NCBI RefSeq assembly: GCF_036289385.1
Contig: NZ_JAYFFH010000006.1
Span: 61,410-125,409, forward strand
DNA: 64,000 bases
Direction: 5' to 3'
Source: Anaerofustis butyriciformans
Lineage (GTDB): Bacteria; Bacillota; Clostridia; Eubacteriales; Anaerofustaceae
Part shown: piece by piece, positions 53,526-62,478 of the stretch
Numbering within the stretch: position 1 is the stretch's first letter
Layout: every line of letters starts with the position of its first letter
Made by a program: the position numbers and the translations under genes
The notes under the pieces: generated by a model
The model's database searches: none
What the model was told of the DNA's origin: nothing
Seen by the model: only the letters and a program-made list of their open reading frames with translations

Positions 53526-53744
53526 CTACCTAATAATTTCTACATTATTTGGATAACTCTCTTCTAAGTTACATAAAGAAAACTTTAAAAAATCATATAC
53601 TTCTTTATTCTTTTCATAAAGTTTATAATTTTCTATTAAACTCGATACCCCTGCACACACAATATCATATCCTTTAATGTAATAACCAGCGTGTCCCTTT
53701 GCTTTTATTTCTAAACTTTCATCATCAAACAAAATACTTATCAA
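53526..53744 (-). CDS. Prp-like cysteine protease (phage-encoded)
   Basis: A 72-residue protein, shorter than the usual cellular Prp (about 105). The catalytic His is in GHAGY (residue 18) and the Cys in DIVCAGVSSLIENY (about residue 31), both in the family spacing. Cellular Prp trims the leader of ribosomal protein L27 and of staphylococcal phage 80alpha capsid and scaffold proteins. Here it lies beside capsid, scaffold and tail-tube genes whose products carry LQ(K/R)(Y/F)(A/S) leaders. TTG 53744 is the start and overlaps the upstream gene. Confidence 0.82.
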   Translation of the reverse strand: MISILFDDESLEIKAKGHAGYYIKGYDIVCAGVSSLIENYKLYEKNKEVYDFLKFSLCNLEESYPNNVEIIR

Positions 53745-53982
53745 TAAGACTTTTCACCTCCTCTTCTTCCTTTGTTCCTTTAATTAAAAAAACTACCTCT
53801 TTCCCTTTTAAAAAGTAGGTAGTCGGCAGTTTTAACAAAGGATATTTATTTGTTATTTCACTGTTTTTATATATGTCATAGTTTTTGTATTTTAATCCTA
53901 AATTATCAAGCACCCTTTCCATTTTCCTGCAGTGCGGGCACCAATTTGTGGTTAAAATAATAATATTTAAATCTTCTTTCAT
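53725..53982 (-). CDS. Thioredoxin/glutaredoxin-like protein
   Basis: An 85-residue protein with TTNWCPHCRKMERVLDNLG (active-site CPHC) and the cis-Pro segment KLPTTYFLKGKEV, a complete small thioredoxin fold. It may keep thiols such as the neighbouring protease's Cys reduced, which is inference. AAGGAGCAAA precedes the ATG. Confidence 0.85.
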   Translation of the reverse strand: MKEDLNIIILTTNWCPHCRKMERVLDNLGLKYKNYDIYKNSEITNKYPLLKLPTTYFLKGKEVVFLIKGTKEEEEVKSLIDKYFV

Positions 53983-53993
53983 TTTGCTCCTTT

Positions 53994-54176
53994 TTAGTAA
54001 TATACATCTTCTTCATTAGATAAATATCCAAGAATATACACATCTTTTTCTTCCTTTATACAATGCTTTAAAATTTCTTCTATTTTTTCTATCCCCATGC
54101 TTCTAAAAGGAAAAGTAGGAAAATCTTCTTTAAAAAGTTCTTTATATTTATCTAAAAGTTCCTTGTTTATTATCAT
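53994..54176 (-). CDS. Phage hypothetical small acidic protein
   Basis: A 60-residue helical, acidic protein (INKELLDKYKELFKEDFPTF ... YILGYLSNEEDVYY) in the head gene operon. AGGAAC precedes the ATG. No family recognised. Confidence 0.6.
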   Translation of the reverse strand: MIINKELLDKYKELFKEDFPTFPFRSMGIEKIEEILKHCIKEEKDVYILGYLSNEEDVYY

Positions 54177-54197
54177 GTTTAGTTCCTTTTTAATTTT

Positions 54198-54539
54198 TTA
54201 ATTAAAATATTTAAATATCATACTGTCAAATGACGTCTTATAAATAGCATCCATAAATTTTTCGTTAAAACTCTCTAAATACTCATAGCATTCATCTTTT
54301 GAATTTAGTGCTTTACCTAAAATCTCAGCGACTTTTTCCATTTCATAGCTTTCTGCATTCACAGGTATTTCTAAGCCTGTTCCTTTATATTCTTCTATAC
54401 CGGAAAACAATTCTTTTTCTTTTTCGAGAGAACAGTCTTCCATAAGAAGCCATATTCTTGTTTTATTCCAAAGATTATCTAATTCTTTTTTTCTCTCTTT
54501 TTTCATCCAATCATAACTCCTTTTATTGTAATTGACCAA
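54198..54539 (-). CDS. Phage hypothetical protein
   Basis: A 113-residue helical protein (MKKERKKELDNLWNKTRIWLLMED ...). TTG 54539 start overlaps the minor head gene by 37 bases, suggesting coupled translation. It may be an antitoxin-like or immunity partner for the ADP-ribosyltransferase domain next door, but this rests only on position. Confidence 0.55.
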   Translation of the reverse strand: MVNYNKRSYDWMKKERKKELDNLWNKTRIWLLMEDCSLEKEKELFSGIEEYKGTGLEIPVNAESYEMEKVAEILGKALNSKDECYEYLESFNEKFMDAIYKTSFDSMIFKYFN

Positions 54540-56080
54540 TCATCATTTAATATTACATTTTCAATTTTTATTTGAGGTCTATCAAAAATTATTTCAGATT
54601 CTTTTTTATTTGTTGTAATATATCCATATCGTTCCTTTGGAACTTTTATTTTCATATGGATTCTTTTTTTCTGCATTACATTTTTATCTTTAACAGCTGA
54701 AGTACTCATAAAAGCCTTTTCTTGGTAAATTCTACCAATCTCAACATCTGAAACCACCTGTTGAAGTTCTTCCCATGTTTCTTTCTTATTTTTAAGCAAA
54801 GACATTTTAGGGAATTTAATCCCTGTTATGCTTTCGAACCCATCTTCTTTTATATGTCTATAAACAATTATATCACTATTTATTTTATTTTTTCGTATAA
54901 CTGAAGATAAAGTATCTGAAATTTTTTGAAAATCGTATCCTAAAGTCTTACCCTTTCTGATTATATCATTTATATCTTTGGCATTACTTGAATTAATATA
55001 ACCTGAAAAATGACTACGTCCGTACAAAATTTTACGTTCTTCTTTACTTATAGAATGATGCATATTTTTAAACTCATCAAAAGAAACTTCTTTATAATCT
55101 CTATTTGAAATATTATCATAGTTATCAAGCCTGTTTTTAATTATATCCCCGCTCTTACCATGCTTACTTTCATACTCCTCAAGCCACTTATCCCAATCAT
55201 CAACAACTACTTCAAAACTGCACCTGCACCAAGGGTGAAAGGGCGGGAAATTTATTCCGGGGGTTCTTTCCTTTATATTAAATACCTTCCCTTTTATACC
55301 TGTGCATATGCTGCATACTCTGCCATCTCCCACCGTAGAAATCTCATAACTTTCAAAATCTTCTTCAAAGGGTGTAATTGCACTTTCGTTTAAAACATAT
55401 GTACCTTCCGTAAATATCAACCTGTAACAGTCATTTCTCGTTACCTTTGAAAATCTTTCCTTTAAGGCCTTAACGCATTTATCATAACTGTCGCCTCTTG
55501 CTACAGATTGGGCGAAGTCTTTATTTAAATAATCGGCAAGTTTCTTTTTATTATTCCAAATCCTGTCTGAAAAGTTTTCTTCTCCCGCATATGAATTATC
55601 AAGGATTTTACTTATTACATCGCTGTTTATTGAAAGAAAGTTCTTTCCAAATCCCAAGGTTTCGTATGTTATGTTTGCACCATTTAGTGCATACTTTCTT
55701 AAATGATTTTCTATTTCTTCTTGTTCAACTACGCCTATTTCATACTGCTTTAAAAGAATAGAATACTCTAAACCCTCCAATCTGTTTAGTTTATATATGT
55801 TTTCTCTAACGGGCAGGATATTTTTATACTTTGGATATTTCTCTATAAATTCATCAGCCCTTTTTATTAACATATCCTTTTCTTCCATAGATAGACTTTG
55901 AAGCAAGTTTCTGTATTCTATTATGTTATTTTCTCCGTATCTTTGATAAAAGGAAGCTATTTCTTTTTCCAAACTTACCCTTTCTTTGTCATAAAAAAAA
56001 GACAACTTCTTTTTAAGTTTGTCTTCGTCCTTTTCCATATTCTTTTTTAGATTTTCATATCTATTCTGCCAGTAATTCAT
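54503..56080 (-). CDS. SPP1 gp7-like minor head protein fused to ADP-ribosyltransferase
   Basis: A 525-residue protein. Residues about 1-310 are the SPP1 gp7/F-like minor head domain (YDKCVKALKERFSKVTRNDCYRL; PPFHPWCRCSFEVVVDD). Residues about 330-525 match ADPRT exoenzymes: Arg in SDIIVYRHI, STS in KAFMSTSAV, and the catalytic ExE in NKKESEIIFDRPQ. The R-STS-ExE triad is complete. Head-injected ADP-ribosyltransferases may modify host proteins at infection. It overlaps the portal end and starts at ATG 56080 after GAGGAAAC. Confidence 0.83.
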   Translation of the reverse strand: MNYWQNRYENLKKNMEKDEDKLKKKLSFFYDKERVSLEKEIASFYQRYGENNIIEYRNLLQSLSMEEKDMLIKRADEFIEKYPKYKNILPVRENIYKLNRLEGLEYSILLKQYEIGVVEQEEIENHLRKYALNGANITYETLGFGKNFLSINSDVISKILDNSYAGEENFSDRIWNNKKKLADYLNKDFAQSVARGDSYDKCVKALKERFSKVTRNDCYRLIFTEGTYVLNESAITPFEEDFESYEISTVGDGRVCSICTGIKGKVFNIKERTPGINFPPFHPWCRCSFEVVVDDWDKWLEEYESKHGKSGDIIKNRLDNYDNISNRDYKEVSFDEFKNMHHSISKEERKILYGRSHFSGYINSSNAKDINDIIRKGKTLGYDFQKISDTLSSVIRKNKINSDIIVYRHIKEDGFESITGIKFPKMSLLKNKKETWEELQQVVSDVEIGRIYQEKAFMSTSAVKDKNVMQKKRIHMKIKVPKERYGYITTNKKESEIIFDRPQIKIENVILNDDWSITIKGVMIG

Positions 56081-57413
56081 CTGTTTCCTCTAAGGTTCTG
56101 TTTGTGGGATAATCGGTATTATAAGAAATGCTGTCGTTTTCTTCTTCCATTTTCTTTATTTCATCATCAACATTATCCACAATGCTTAATACTTTTAACT
56201 GTGTTTCCTTTGATGTTATTCCGCTAAGCTGACCTGCCACAGTTGCCTCGCTTTCAAGGTTTGCGGGATAATTAAAATGAAATTCATAAGAAAGAGTAAG
56301 TTCTGCATCTTTTGGAAGTCCCGTAACACTTACGTTTGAAAATATAATATTATATCTTCTGTTCATTCCCGCTATAAACTTTCTCTCTTTTGTCTTTGCA
56401 AGGTTACTCATGGCAAGAAGTTTATATTTAAGAGCAATCCCCGAGCTTGTTCCAAAATTCTCATCGCTTATGTTTGCCACCATTGATATTTGATAAATTA
56501 ATCTTTCTAACCTATTAATGAGATTTTCCTGCGTAGTGTCTCCGCTTGGTTTTTGCATAAATTCCACTGTTAAATCAGAGCTGTCACCTTCAAAATTTAT
56601 AACCCTGTTGCTTCTTATATGCTTTATACCCTTTTCATCAAGCTCAGCCCCTAAAACCTTTATATATGCATCTGCGAAATAATCAACATCGTTTGCCTTT
56701 TCCGATAATGCTTTATTATACGCATCAATCATAGGAAGAACATTTTCAAATATCCCCTGTCTTTCTTCGTTTTCCAAAAACTCGTTTACCGGAATTGTAG
56801 AAAAACCGTGAATACTTCCTTTATCTAAAAATCTGTATCCGCCTTCACTGGTAAAACTTATTTTATGATTATTGGTATAAACATCTCCGACTATGTTCTC
56901 ATCGCTATCTTTATAATACCTTACAAAGCATATGGCAGAAGAGTTTATATCATCATCGTATATCATAAATCCCTCTAAGGGAGAGAAGAATGATATTGCC
57001 ATTTTACCAAAGTCATCAATATAATATATTTCATAACCGTGTCCGTATATATCGCATATTTTACTTAGTTCGCTGTTTTGGTCCTCTTGATTATTGTAAC
57101 TTTCAAGGGTTTTTATATATTCATTAACCTTTTCATCACTAGATATAGTCTTTACGGGAATACCCATAAAAAAGCCGTTCATTGTATCTGTAATATATTT
57201 TGCAAAGTTTACGGATATTCTGTTATCAGGTTTCCAGGGTTCCTTTTCTTTCATGGTATATATTTTATAATCGTTTAGGTATGCATCTTTTAATATTTCA
57301 TATCTGCTACTAGCAAGTTTTTGATGTTTATTTATATATTCCCTAACTAAATCTATTGTTACATCCGTTCCCTTAGGCTCCATAAATTTAACATAATTTT
57401 GAATCTTACTCAT
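56061..57413 (-). CDS. Phage portal protein (SPP1 gp6-like)
   Basis: A 450-residue portal. INVFAKYITDT-type segments (VNFAKYITDTMNGFFMGIPV), the nucleotide-neutral wing region and LEDEIKKMEEENDSISY near the end fit the SPP1/phage portal family. It forms the 12-mer channel for DNA. It starts on the same bases where the terminase gene stops (TAATG). Confidence 0.88.
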   Translation of the reverse strand: MSKIQNYVKFMEPKGTDVTIDLVREYINKHQKLASSRYEILKDAYLNDYKIYTMKEKEPWKPDNRISVNFAKYITDTMNGFFMGIPVKTISSDEKVNEYIKTLESYNNQEDQNSELSKICDIYGHGYEIYYIDDFGKMAISFFSPLEGFMIYDDDINSSAICFVRYYKDSDENIVGDVYTNNHKISFTSEGGYRFLDKGSIHGFSTIPVNEFLENEERQGIFENVLPMIDAYNKALSEKANDVDYFADAYIKVLGAELDEKGIKHIRSNRVINFEGDSSDLTVEFMQKPSGDTTQENLINRLERLIYQISMVANISDENFGTSSGIALKYKLLAMSNLAKTKERKFIAGMNRRYNIIFSNVSVTGLPKDAELTLSYEFHFNYPANLESEATVAGQLSGITSKETQLKVLSIVDNVDDEIKKMEEENDSISYNTDYPTNRTLEETDELLAE

Positions 57414-58663
57414 TAAATCCCTCCTTTTATTTCTTTATATGTTACCTTTTTATGATATTTTTCTACCGAATAGCGAAGTGCATCCATTAAATGATTGAAA
57501 TCATCAACGGGCCTGTTTATCTTATTTCCGAACTTATCCTTATCCCAGGTGTAGTTTGATATTTCCATTAGAAAGTTTACGCATCTTGGGTGAATTATTA
57601 TTTTGTAATTTTGCAAAAACTGTATACCGTGCATTATGCTGTCTTTTCCTTTTAAAGATGCTCTTACTTTAAGACCGTAGTTTCTAAGCTCGTCAATGCT
57701 TTTAGGCTCTGCACTGTCAGCTGTTATCTTTTCCTTTTTATACCCCATATCTCTTATCCTTTCATATATCATCTTGTTTGAAAGTCCTTTTTCATATAAT
57801 TCATCCCATATGAATATTCTCTTGTCCTTTTTATCAATAAATCCAATAAAAAAAGCGGTAGGGTCGTTTGTATAACCAAAATCCAGTCCGCTTATGGTAT
57901 CAAAGTTTATTATGTCTTTAAGTTCAAATGCTTTCTCTTCAAAGTTTTCATAAATTAGTCCGTCAATAATCCCCCAGTTTCCAAGCCCTGCCACTTGATA
58001 TCTTCTTGGGTTATTTTTTTTCATGTCTTCAAAGAGTTTTATATCGCTGCTATCAAGCCATTCGTTGCATTTATAAGTAGTTGTAAGAGGTAAAATATCA
58101 TCATCTCTAATATCAAAAAACCTCTTTTTTAACCAGTGGTGTTCATTCCAGGGGTTAAAGGTTATTATCCATTGTTTAAAAAGTCCCTTTGGAAGCTTTC
58201 CTCTTATGGATTCATCCAGTATGTTAAAATCCTCTTCCTTTGTTACTTCGTATGCTTCTTCAAGCCAGCCAAAGCATAAAGAACCTTTTTCTACCGTTAT
58301 GGAAGTAACTTTCAGTGGATCATCAAGCCCCCTAAAATAAATCTTCTGTCCAGTGGGTTTATAAGTCATCTCAAGGGGAGACAATTTTTCCTCCCATAGA
58401 TACTCAACTCCAAGCCTTTTTACAGCCCACTTAAGCTCCATAAAGCATGAATCTTTCAAGGTTCTGTATGTCTTTCTTACAACAAGGGTATTTGCTCCCT
58501 TATACTTCATCATGTTGTATATTATCTTTATGGCACTTGTCTTTGATTTCTTGCTTGCCCTTGAACCTTTTACCACAAGGTATCTTCCCTTAAATCTAAA
58601 GAACTCACCGTATCCTTTGCCGATAATATCAGGAAGATAAACATCCCTTTTATTCAAGGTCAT
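57413..58663 (-). CDS. terL: Terminase large subunit
   Basis: A 416-residue PBSX/SPP1-type terminase. The ATPase motif VVKGSRASKKSKTSA (about residue 33), Walker B-like LCFGWLEEAYEV, and the nuclease Asp residues in ISGLDFGYTNDPTAF and TADSAEPK are present. It packages DNA into the procapsid. It overlaps terS by 14 bases. Confidence 0.93.
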   Translation of the reverse strand: MTLNKRDVYLPDIIGKGYGEFFRFKGRYLVVKGSRASKKSKTSAIKIIYNMMKYKGANTLVVRKTYRTLKDSCFMELKWAVKRLGVEYLWEEKLSPLEMTYKPTGQKIYFRGLDDPLKVTSITVEKGSLCFGWLEEAYEVTKEEDFNILDESIRGKLPKGLFKQWIITFNPWNEHHWLKKRFFDIRDDDILPLTTTYKCNEWLDSSDIKLFEDMKKNNPRRYQVAGLGNWGIIDGLIYENFEEKAFELKDIINFDTISGLDFGYTNDPTAFFIGFIDKKDKRIFIWDELYEKGLSNKMIYERIRDMGYKKEKITADSAEPKSIDELRNYGLKVRASLKGKDSIMHGIQFLQNYKIIIHPRCVNFLMEISNYTWDKDKFGNKINRPVDDFNHLMDALRYSVEKYHKKVTYKEIKGGI

Positions 58664-59027
58664 CCTCTCCTTTAAATACGGGAATTGTTATATCTATATT
58701 TACTCCGTTGTCGTTTTTATTGTTTTGTCCTCTTGTATCCCTTATAAATTCCATTGCCTTAATATTTCCACTAAGTGCTTCATTTACTGCCTTAAACATT
58801 ATGGCAACATCATAGGTAACATCCCTTTTATTTATTGAAAGAGCCTTTGCAATGTCTTTTGCTTCATCGGTATTTAGTCTGCTTTCTCCGATTTCATCTA
58901 ATATCTGTCTTAAAAGCTTCTTTTTTCTTCTTGCCTTTCCCGATGCAATACCGCCCTTTTTTGCAATTTCTCTTTGTTCGCTCTTTGTTCGTTCATTTAA
59001 AGGTATTAAGTTATTTTCTTTTGGCAT
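58650..59027 (-). CDS. terS: Terminase small subunit-like protein
   Basis: A 125-residue protein beginning with IPLNERTKSEQREIAKKGGIASGKARRKKK, a KGG-type basic DNA-binding segment, followed by helices. It is next to terL. Typical small terminases of this type recognise the pac/cos region. GAGCGAAAAAA precedes the ATG. Confidence 0.8.
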   Translation of the reverse strand: MPKENNLIPLNERTKSEQREIAKKGGIASGKARRKKKLLRQILDEIGESRLNTDEAKDIAKALSINKRDVTYDVAIMFKAVNEALSGNIKAMEFIRDTRGQNNKNDNGVNIDITIPVFKGEDDLE

Positions 59028-59028
59028 T

Positions 59029-59367
59029 TCATTTTTTTCGCTCCTTTCTATTTTTATGGTTCATATAAGCATTAGCTATTTCCATTATTTGTTCAATATA
59101 ATATTCGTTAAAATATGAAACTTCCTCTTCATTAAACACATTATCTTTAAATCCATAAGCTTCTAAAAATGCATGAGTAATTTCATGGATAAGTGTCTTT
59201 TTAAATCTTGTTTTTGATAATGTACTTAAAACAACTATTTCCTGTTTAAATACATTACAAGTACCTATTGCAAAATTATTTTCATCAGTGTAACAAAGTC
59301 TTTTATCTTTTTTGTTAGATGTTTCTATTATTTTGTATTCATAATCTTTAATTTTAATTTTATACAT
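59029..59367 (-). CDS. Phage HExxH metalloprotease-like protein
   Basis: A 112-residue protein with TLIHEITHAFLEAYGF, a zinc metallopeptidase HExxH motif, and EEVSYFNEYYIEQI carrying the likely third ligand Glu. It resembles the small phage ImmA/IrrE- or SprT-like peptidases near terS. Its substrate is unknown. AAGGAGAAAAGG precedes the ATG, and a terminator ends just upstream. Confidence 0.75.
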   Translation of the reverse strand: MYKIKIKDYEYKIIETSNKKDKRLCYTDENNFAIGTCNVFKQEIVVLSTLSKTRFKKTLIHEITHAFLEAYGFKDNVFNEEEVSYFNEYYIEQIMEIANAYMNHKNRKERKK

Positions 59368-59388
59368 CCTTTTCTCCTTTTAACTAAA

Positions 59389-59414
59389 AAAGGATAAGCC
59401 TAAGCCTATCCTTT
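59389..59414 (-). terminator. Terminator upstream of the packaging module
   Basis: On the minus strand AAAGGATAGGC and GCTTATCCTTT pair, then TTTTTAG. It lies 20 bases before the metalloprotease gene's start. Confidence 0.7.
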
Positions 59415-59486
59415 AATTATTCTTTTTCATCACTCAAAACCCCAAAACCTTATCCGTGATGTTGTTTCCCGATATTCTCCATAAAT

Positions 59487-59516
59487 AAAAAAGACAAAGA
59501 ATTTATCTTTGCCTTC
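59487..59516 (-). terminator. Terminator of the KAP NTPase gene
   Basis: On the minus strand AAGGCAAAGA and TCTTTGTCTT pair around TAAAT, followed by TTTTTT. It lies about 100 bases after the KAP stop codon. Confidence 0.75.
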
Positions 59517-59613
59517 TTTTGTTTATATTATTGTAGCATGGATTTTGAAATTTTTTCTGCCGGTATTCTGCCATTTTTCTGCCAGAAATCTCCTTGTTTG
59601 ATGTAAGTTGTAT

Positions 59614-61830
59614 TTATTCAGTTAATAATTTATTATTTTCTTCATACTCTTTTTTCCATTGTTCTAATAACTCTTTAATATCGTTTTCTCTAACATAACC
59701 AAAATCATTAACTTTTTTATTATTTTTTAAAATAAAAGCAGCACAACAATACTGAACATATTCTTCTAAATCAAAGAACTCCTCTGACTTCTTAATTTCA
59801 TTAATTGCATTAATAATTTCATCTTTAGACAAATATTTTTCATATTTATCTTTATCAACATTAAATGAACTACCTACGTAATGACCCACAAAATATTCAA
59901 TAAATTTTATAATATTCTTTTTATCAAGAAACATTTTTTTTACATATGTCTTTATATATTCTTCATCAAAAGATTCTATCAAGTAAAATATATATTTCCA
60001 TTCAGCAAATAAAAATAAACTAAAAGAATCTAATTCTCTTTTTACTTTTTCTTTAAACATCTCTTCTATATTAAATAACTCATCCAATGTAATTACTTTT
60101 TTTAAATCATATTCTATTCCTGTGTCAGTTAATCTTCCATATCCCCATTCAATCAAAATAACAATTTTTGTTGAAGTATATAATGATTGAAGATTACCTC
60201 TATTTATCAGTTCTTTAATACAAATGAACCTTTCTTCTTTAGGTAATCCTCTAATTAAGTCTAAAATAAAATTATCAAAGTTATCTTCTGGAAAAATTCC
60301 TAAATATGGATTTCCACGATTTAAGTAAAAAGAAAAATCAATCAAAACATTCAATATAATTTTTATTCGCTCTTTTTCTATCTCTCTTATTCTTACTTTA
60401 ATTTCTTCAAAAAAATCATATAAAACACCTTTATTATAATAACTAATAAAAATTTCTTTTAATTGATCATAATTTAATATTTGTAGTACATTTAAAATAT
60501 CGTTACTTCTTATATCATTATCATCGATATCAAGAGAAAAATATCTATCAAATTTATCAGGATGAGCAATTCTATTATATTTCAAATAATCATCTATTTG
60601 ATAATAATTAGAAAATATATTTATTTGATAATTTATGTAAGGAAAAATATAAGATATTAAGTTTAATATATTTCTTGTTCTATTTTCATTTTCAATGTTA
60701 ATAATATTATCAGCATAAATAAGATTTTTTATGATATCAAAATATCTTTTATACAATTCATCACTATTTTCACTCTCCTTCACAATAACGTATTGTGCAG
60801 TTATAGAATCTTTATTGTTCTTTATCCATTCATAAACCTTATTAAAATTAATTTCTAAAAATATTAAGCATAACATATCAGTAAAATTAATTTCTGATGC
60901 AATTCCTTTATACTTAAAATAAAATGTATTATACAGCCTGTTTACATCTCTTATCCCTGATATAAACGGAGAAATATAATTTAACGACTCAATAAAATAT
61001 TTATATTCGTTTTCATCTAAATTATTAATATCGATTATTTGAGAGAGTTTAGCAATAAGAATATTTATAACAACATTATTTTTCATCTTAGGAACTTGAA
61101 TAGGCATTTGAATTACTTTCTCAAGATATTCTTCACCATTTCCTTCTTGCACCTTTTCAAGAGATTTAACCACAACATCTTTATCAAAAGATAATAAATA
61201 TATTGTATTTGGGAAATTTGCAACATATGCTACAAGTTGAAATACCTGTCTTATTTGCTCACTGCTTAATCTGTCAATATCATCAATAATAATAAGAATA
61301 TTTTTCCTATTTTTCTTTAAACGATCTATAACATACTGTTTTTGTTTTATTATATCTTTTTCATCTATGTTATTTTTTAATTTTTTTCCCAATTTTTTTG
61401 TACTACCTATTAATACAGGTGCTATAACACTACCTGCAAAAGGAAGTAACTTGCTTAATTCAAGAGCATAAGAGTAATTTATAAGAGCATCTCCTATTTG
61501 GTCTCTTTTTTCATCTTCTTTTGAACGAAACTCACTTGCAAGTCTTATAAAAAATTGATTAATAAGCTGTTCATTATCAGAGAAATTCCACGGCTCAAAT
61601 TTAACAATAATAAATTTATCATCATCATTTTTATTTTTTCCCTGATTTTCAAGTTCTTTTAACATCATATTAATTATAGATGTTTTTCCGCTTCCCCATT
61701 TGCCATATAAACCAATAGTATAAGTTTCTCCTTTAAGGTTTGTTAAAGCTGTTGCTAAATTTTTTGCAAAAGATGCTCTTCCGAGTACATCTTCATCAAA
61801 TTGTTTAATAGGTTTATCATTATAATACAT
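59614..61830 (-). CDS. KAP family P-loop NTPase
   Basis: A 738-residue protein. Walker A YTIGLYGKWGSGKTS (about residue 43), Walker B ILIIIDDIDRLSSEQI (about 195) and an AAA-like core place it in the KAP NTPase family; a hydrophobic pair near residues 120-150 (LLPFAGSVIAPVLIGS) matches the KAP membrane insertion. The long C-terminal part (about 330-738) is helical and unrecognised. KAP proteins include F-plasmid PifA, which excludes phage T7. It has its own promoter and terminator, like a phage accessory gene. GAGGGAGAAG precedes the ATG. Confidence 0.85.
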   Translation of the reverse strand: MYYNDKPIKQFDEDVLGRASFAKNLATALTNLKGETYTIGLYGKWGSGKTSIINMMLKELENQGKNKNDDDKFIIVKFEPWNFSDNEQLINQFFIRLASEFRSKEDEKRDQIGDALINYSYALELSKLLPFAGSVIAPVLIGSTKKLGKKLKNNIDEKDIIKQKQYVIDRLKKNRKNILIIIDDIDRLSSEQIRQVFQLVAYVANFPNTIYLLSFDKDVVVKSLEKVQEGNGEEYLEKVIQMPIQVPKMKNNVVINILIAKLSQIIDINNLDENEYKYFIESLNYISPFISGIRDVNRLYNTFYFKYKGIASEINFTDMLCLIFLEINFNKVYEWIKNNKDSITAQYVIVKESENSDELYKRYFDIIKNLIYADNIINIENENRTRNILNLISYIFPYINYQINIFSNYYQIDDYLKYNRIAHPDKFDRYFSLDIDDNDIRSNDILNVLQILNYDQLKEIFISYYNKGVLYDFFEEIKVRIREIEKERIKIILNVLIDFSFYLNRGNPYLGIFPEDNFDNFILDLIRGLPKEERFICIKELINRGNLQSLYTSTKIVILIEWGYGRLTDTGIEYDLKKVITLDELFNIEEMFKEKVKRELDSFSLFLFAEWKYIFYLIESFDEEYIKTYVKKMFLDKKNIIKFIEYFVGHYVGSSFNVDKDKYEKYLSKDEIINAINEIKKSEEFFDLEEYVQYCCAAFILKNNKKVNDFGYVRENDIKELLEQWKKEYEENNKLLTE

Positions 61831-61873
61831 AGGACTTCTCCCTCATTTAATTTATAAAAAATAAGTTTTTTAT

Positions 61874-61902
61874 ATTATATCATGATAAAGTTTTTTTTCA
61901 CC
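61874..61902 (-). promoter_or_regulatory. Promoter of the KAP NTPase gene
   Basis: The minus-strand TATAAT (61874-61879) lies 49 bases before the KAP start codon; the -35 region (GGTGAA, about 61897-61902) is weak. It supports independent expression. Confidence 0.5.
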
Positions 61903-61912
61903 ATTAAAGTAC

Positions 61913-62329
61913 TTAATCAAACAATTTTCTAACCATCTCCAAATCCTCCCTCCTCTTCCTATAATAACAAGAAGAAGATAAGTTCAAACCGTTATACACC
62001 TCATAATCCCTACACCTAAAAAAATACTTTCCTTCAATAATCTTTCTTCCCGTATCGTCAAGCAGCTCTAAACCTTTTTCCACCCTTTCACAAAATAACT
62101 CATTAAGCCTTATCCTTTTTTCTATTCTTTCTCTTTTTTCAAGATAATTTATTACCTTGTTTTCGGTGATGTTATTTATATTAGAGGTATTTACTTTCAC
62201 ATCATCAAAACTTACGGAAGAAATATCTCCCGTAAGTCTTAATTCTTTTAATTTTAATTTGTCGATTTCTATTTGTTTTTTCCTTAAAGGATATAAGTAA
62301 AGTATCCTTTCGATGTCTTTTGTGTTCAA
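61913..62329 (-). CDS. ArpU/RinA-like late transcription regulator
   Basis: A 138-residue protein with a helical first half and a sigma-70 region-4-like C-terminal part (GRKIIEGKYFFRCRDYEVYNGLNLSSSCYYRKR). This is the layout of ArpU-type regulators that switch on packaging and morphogenesis genes, and its place just before the head region fits. TTG 62329 is the start, after GGAGG; it overlaps the small membrane gene stop. Confidence 0.75.
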   Translation of the reverse strand: MNTKDIERILYLYPLRKKQIEIDKLKLKELRLTGDISSVSFDDVKVNTSNINNITENKVINYLEKRERIEKRIRLNELFCERVEKGLELLDDTGRKIIEGKYFFRCRDYEVYNGLNLSSSCYYRKRREDLEMVRKLFD

Positions 62330-62448
62330 CTCATACCTCCGATTAAAAATAGATAAAAAAGTAAAATCATTCCTTTTATGTAAAAGGTTGCTGCTATTAA
62401 AAATACTGATATTAGAAACATCAATATAATAAAAATTATTTTCTTCAC
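62326..62448 (-). CDS. Small phage membrane protein
   Basis: A 40-residue reading frame from GTG 62448 with GGAGG-TAAGGAG upstream: VKKIIFIILMFLISVFLIAA, then a second hydrophobic half, ending where the ArpU-like gene begins (TTGA overlap). Two membrane segments are likely. Coupling and the ribosome site support it being real. Confidence 0.6.
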   Translation of the reverse strand: MKKIIFIILMFLISVFLIAATFYIKGMILLFYLFLIGGMS

Positions 62449-62478
62449 ATTACTCCTTACCTCCTAAAATTTTTATAA

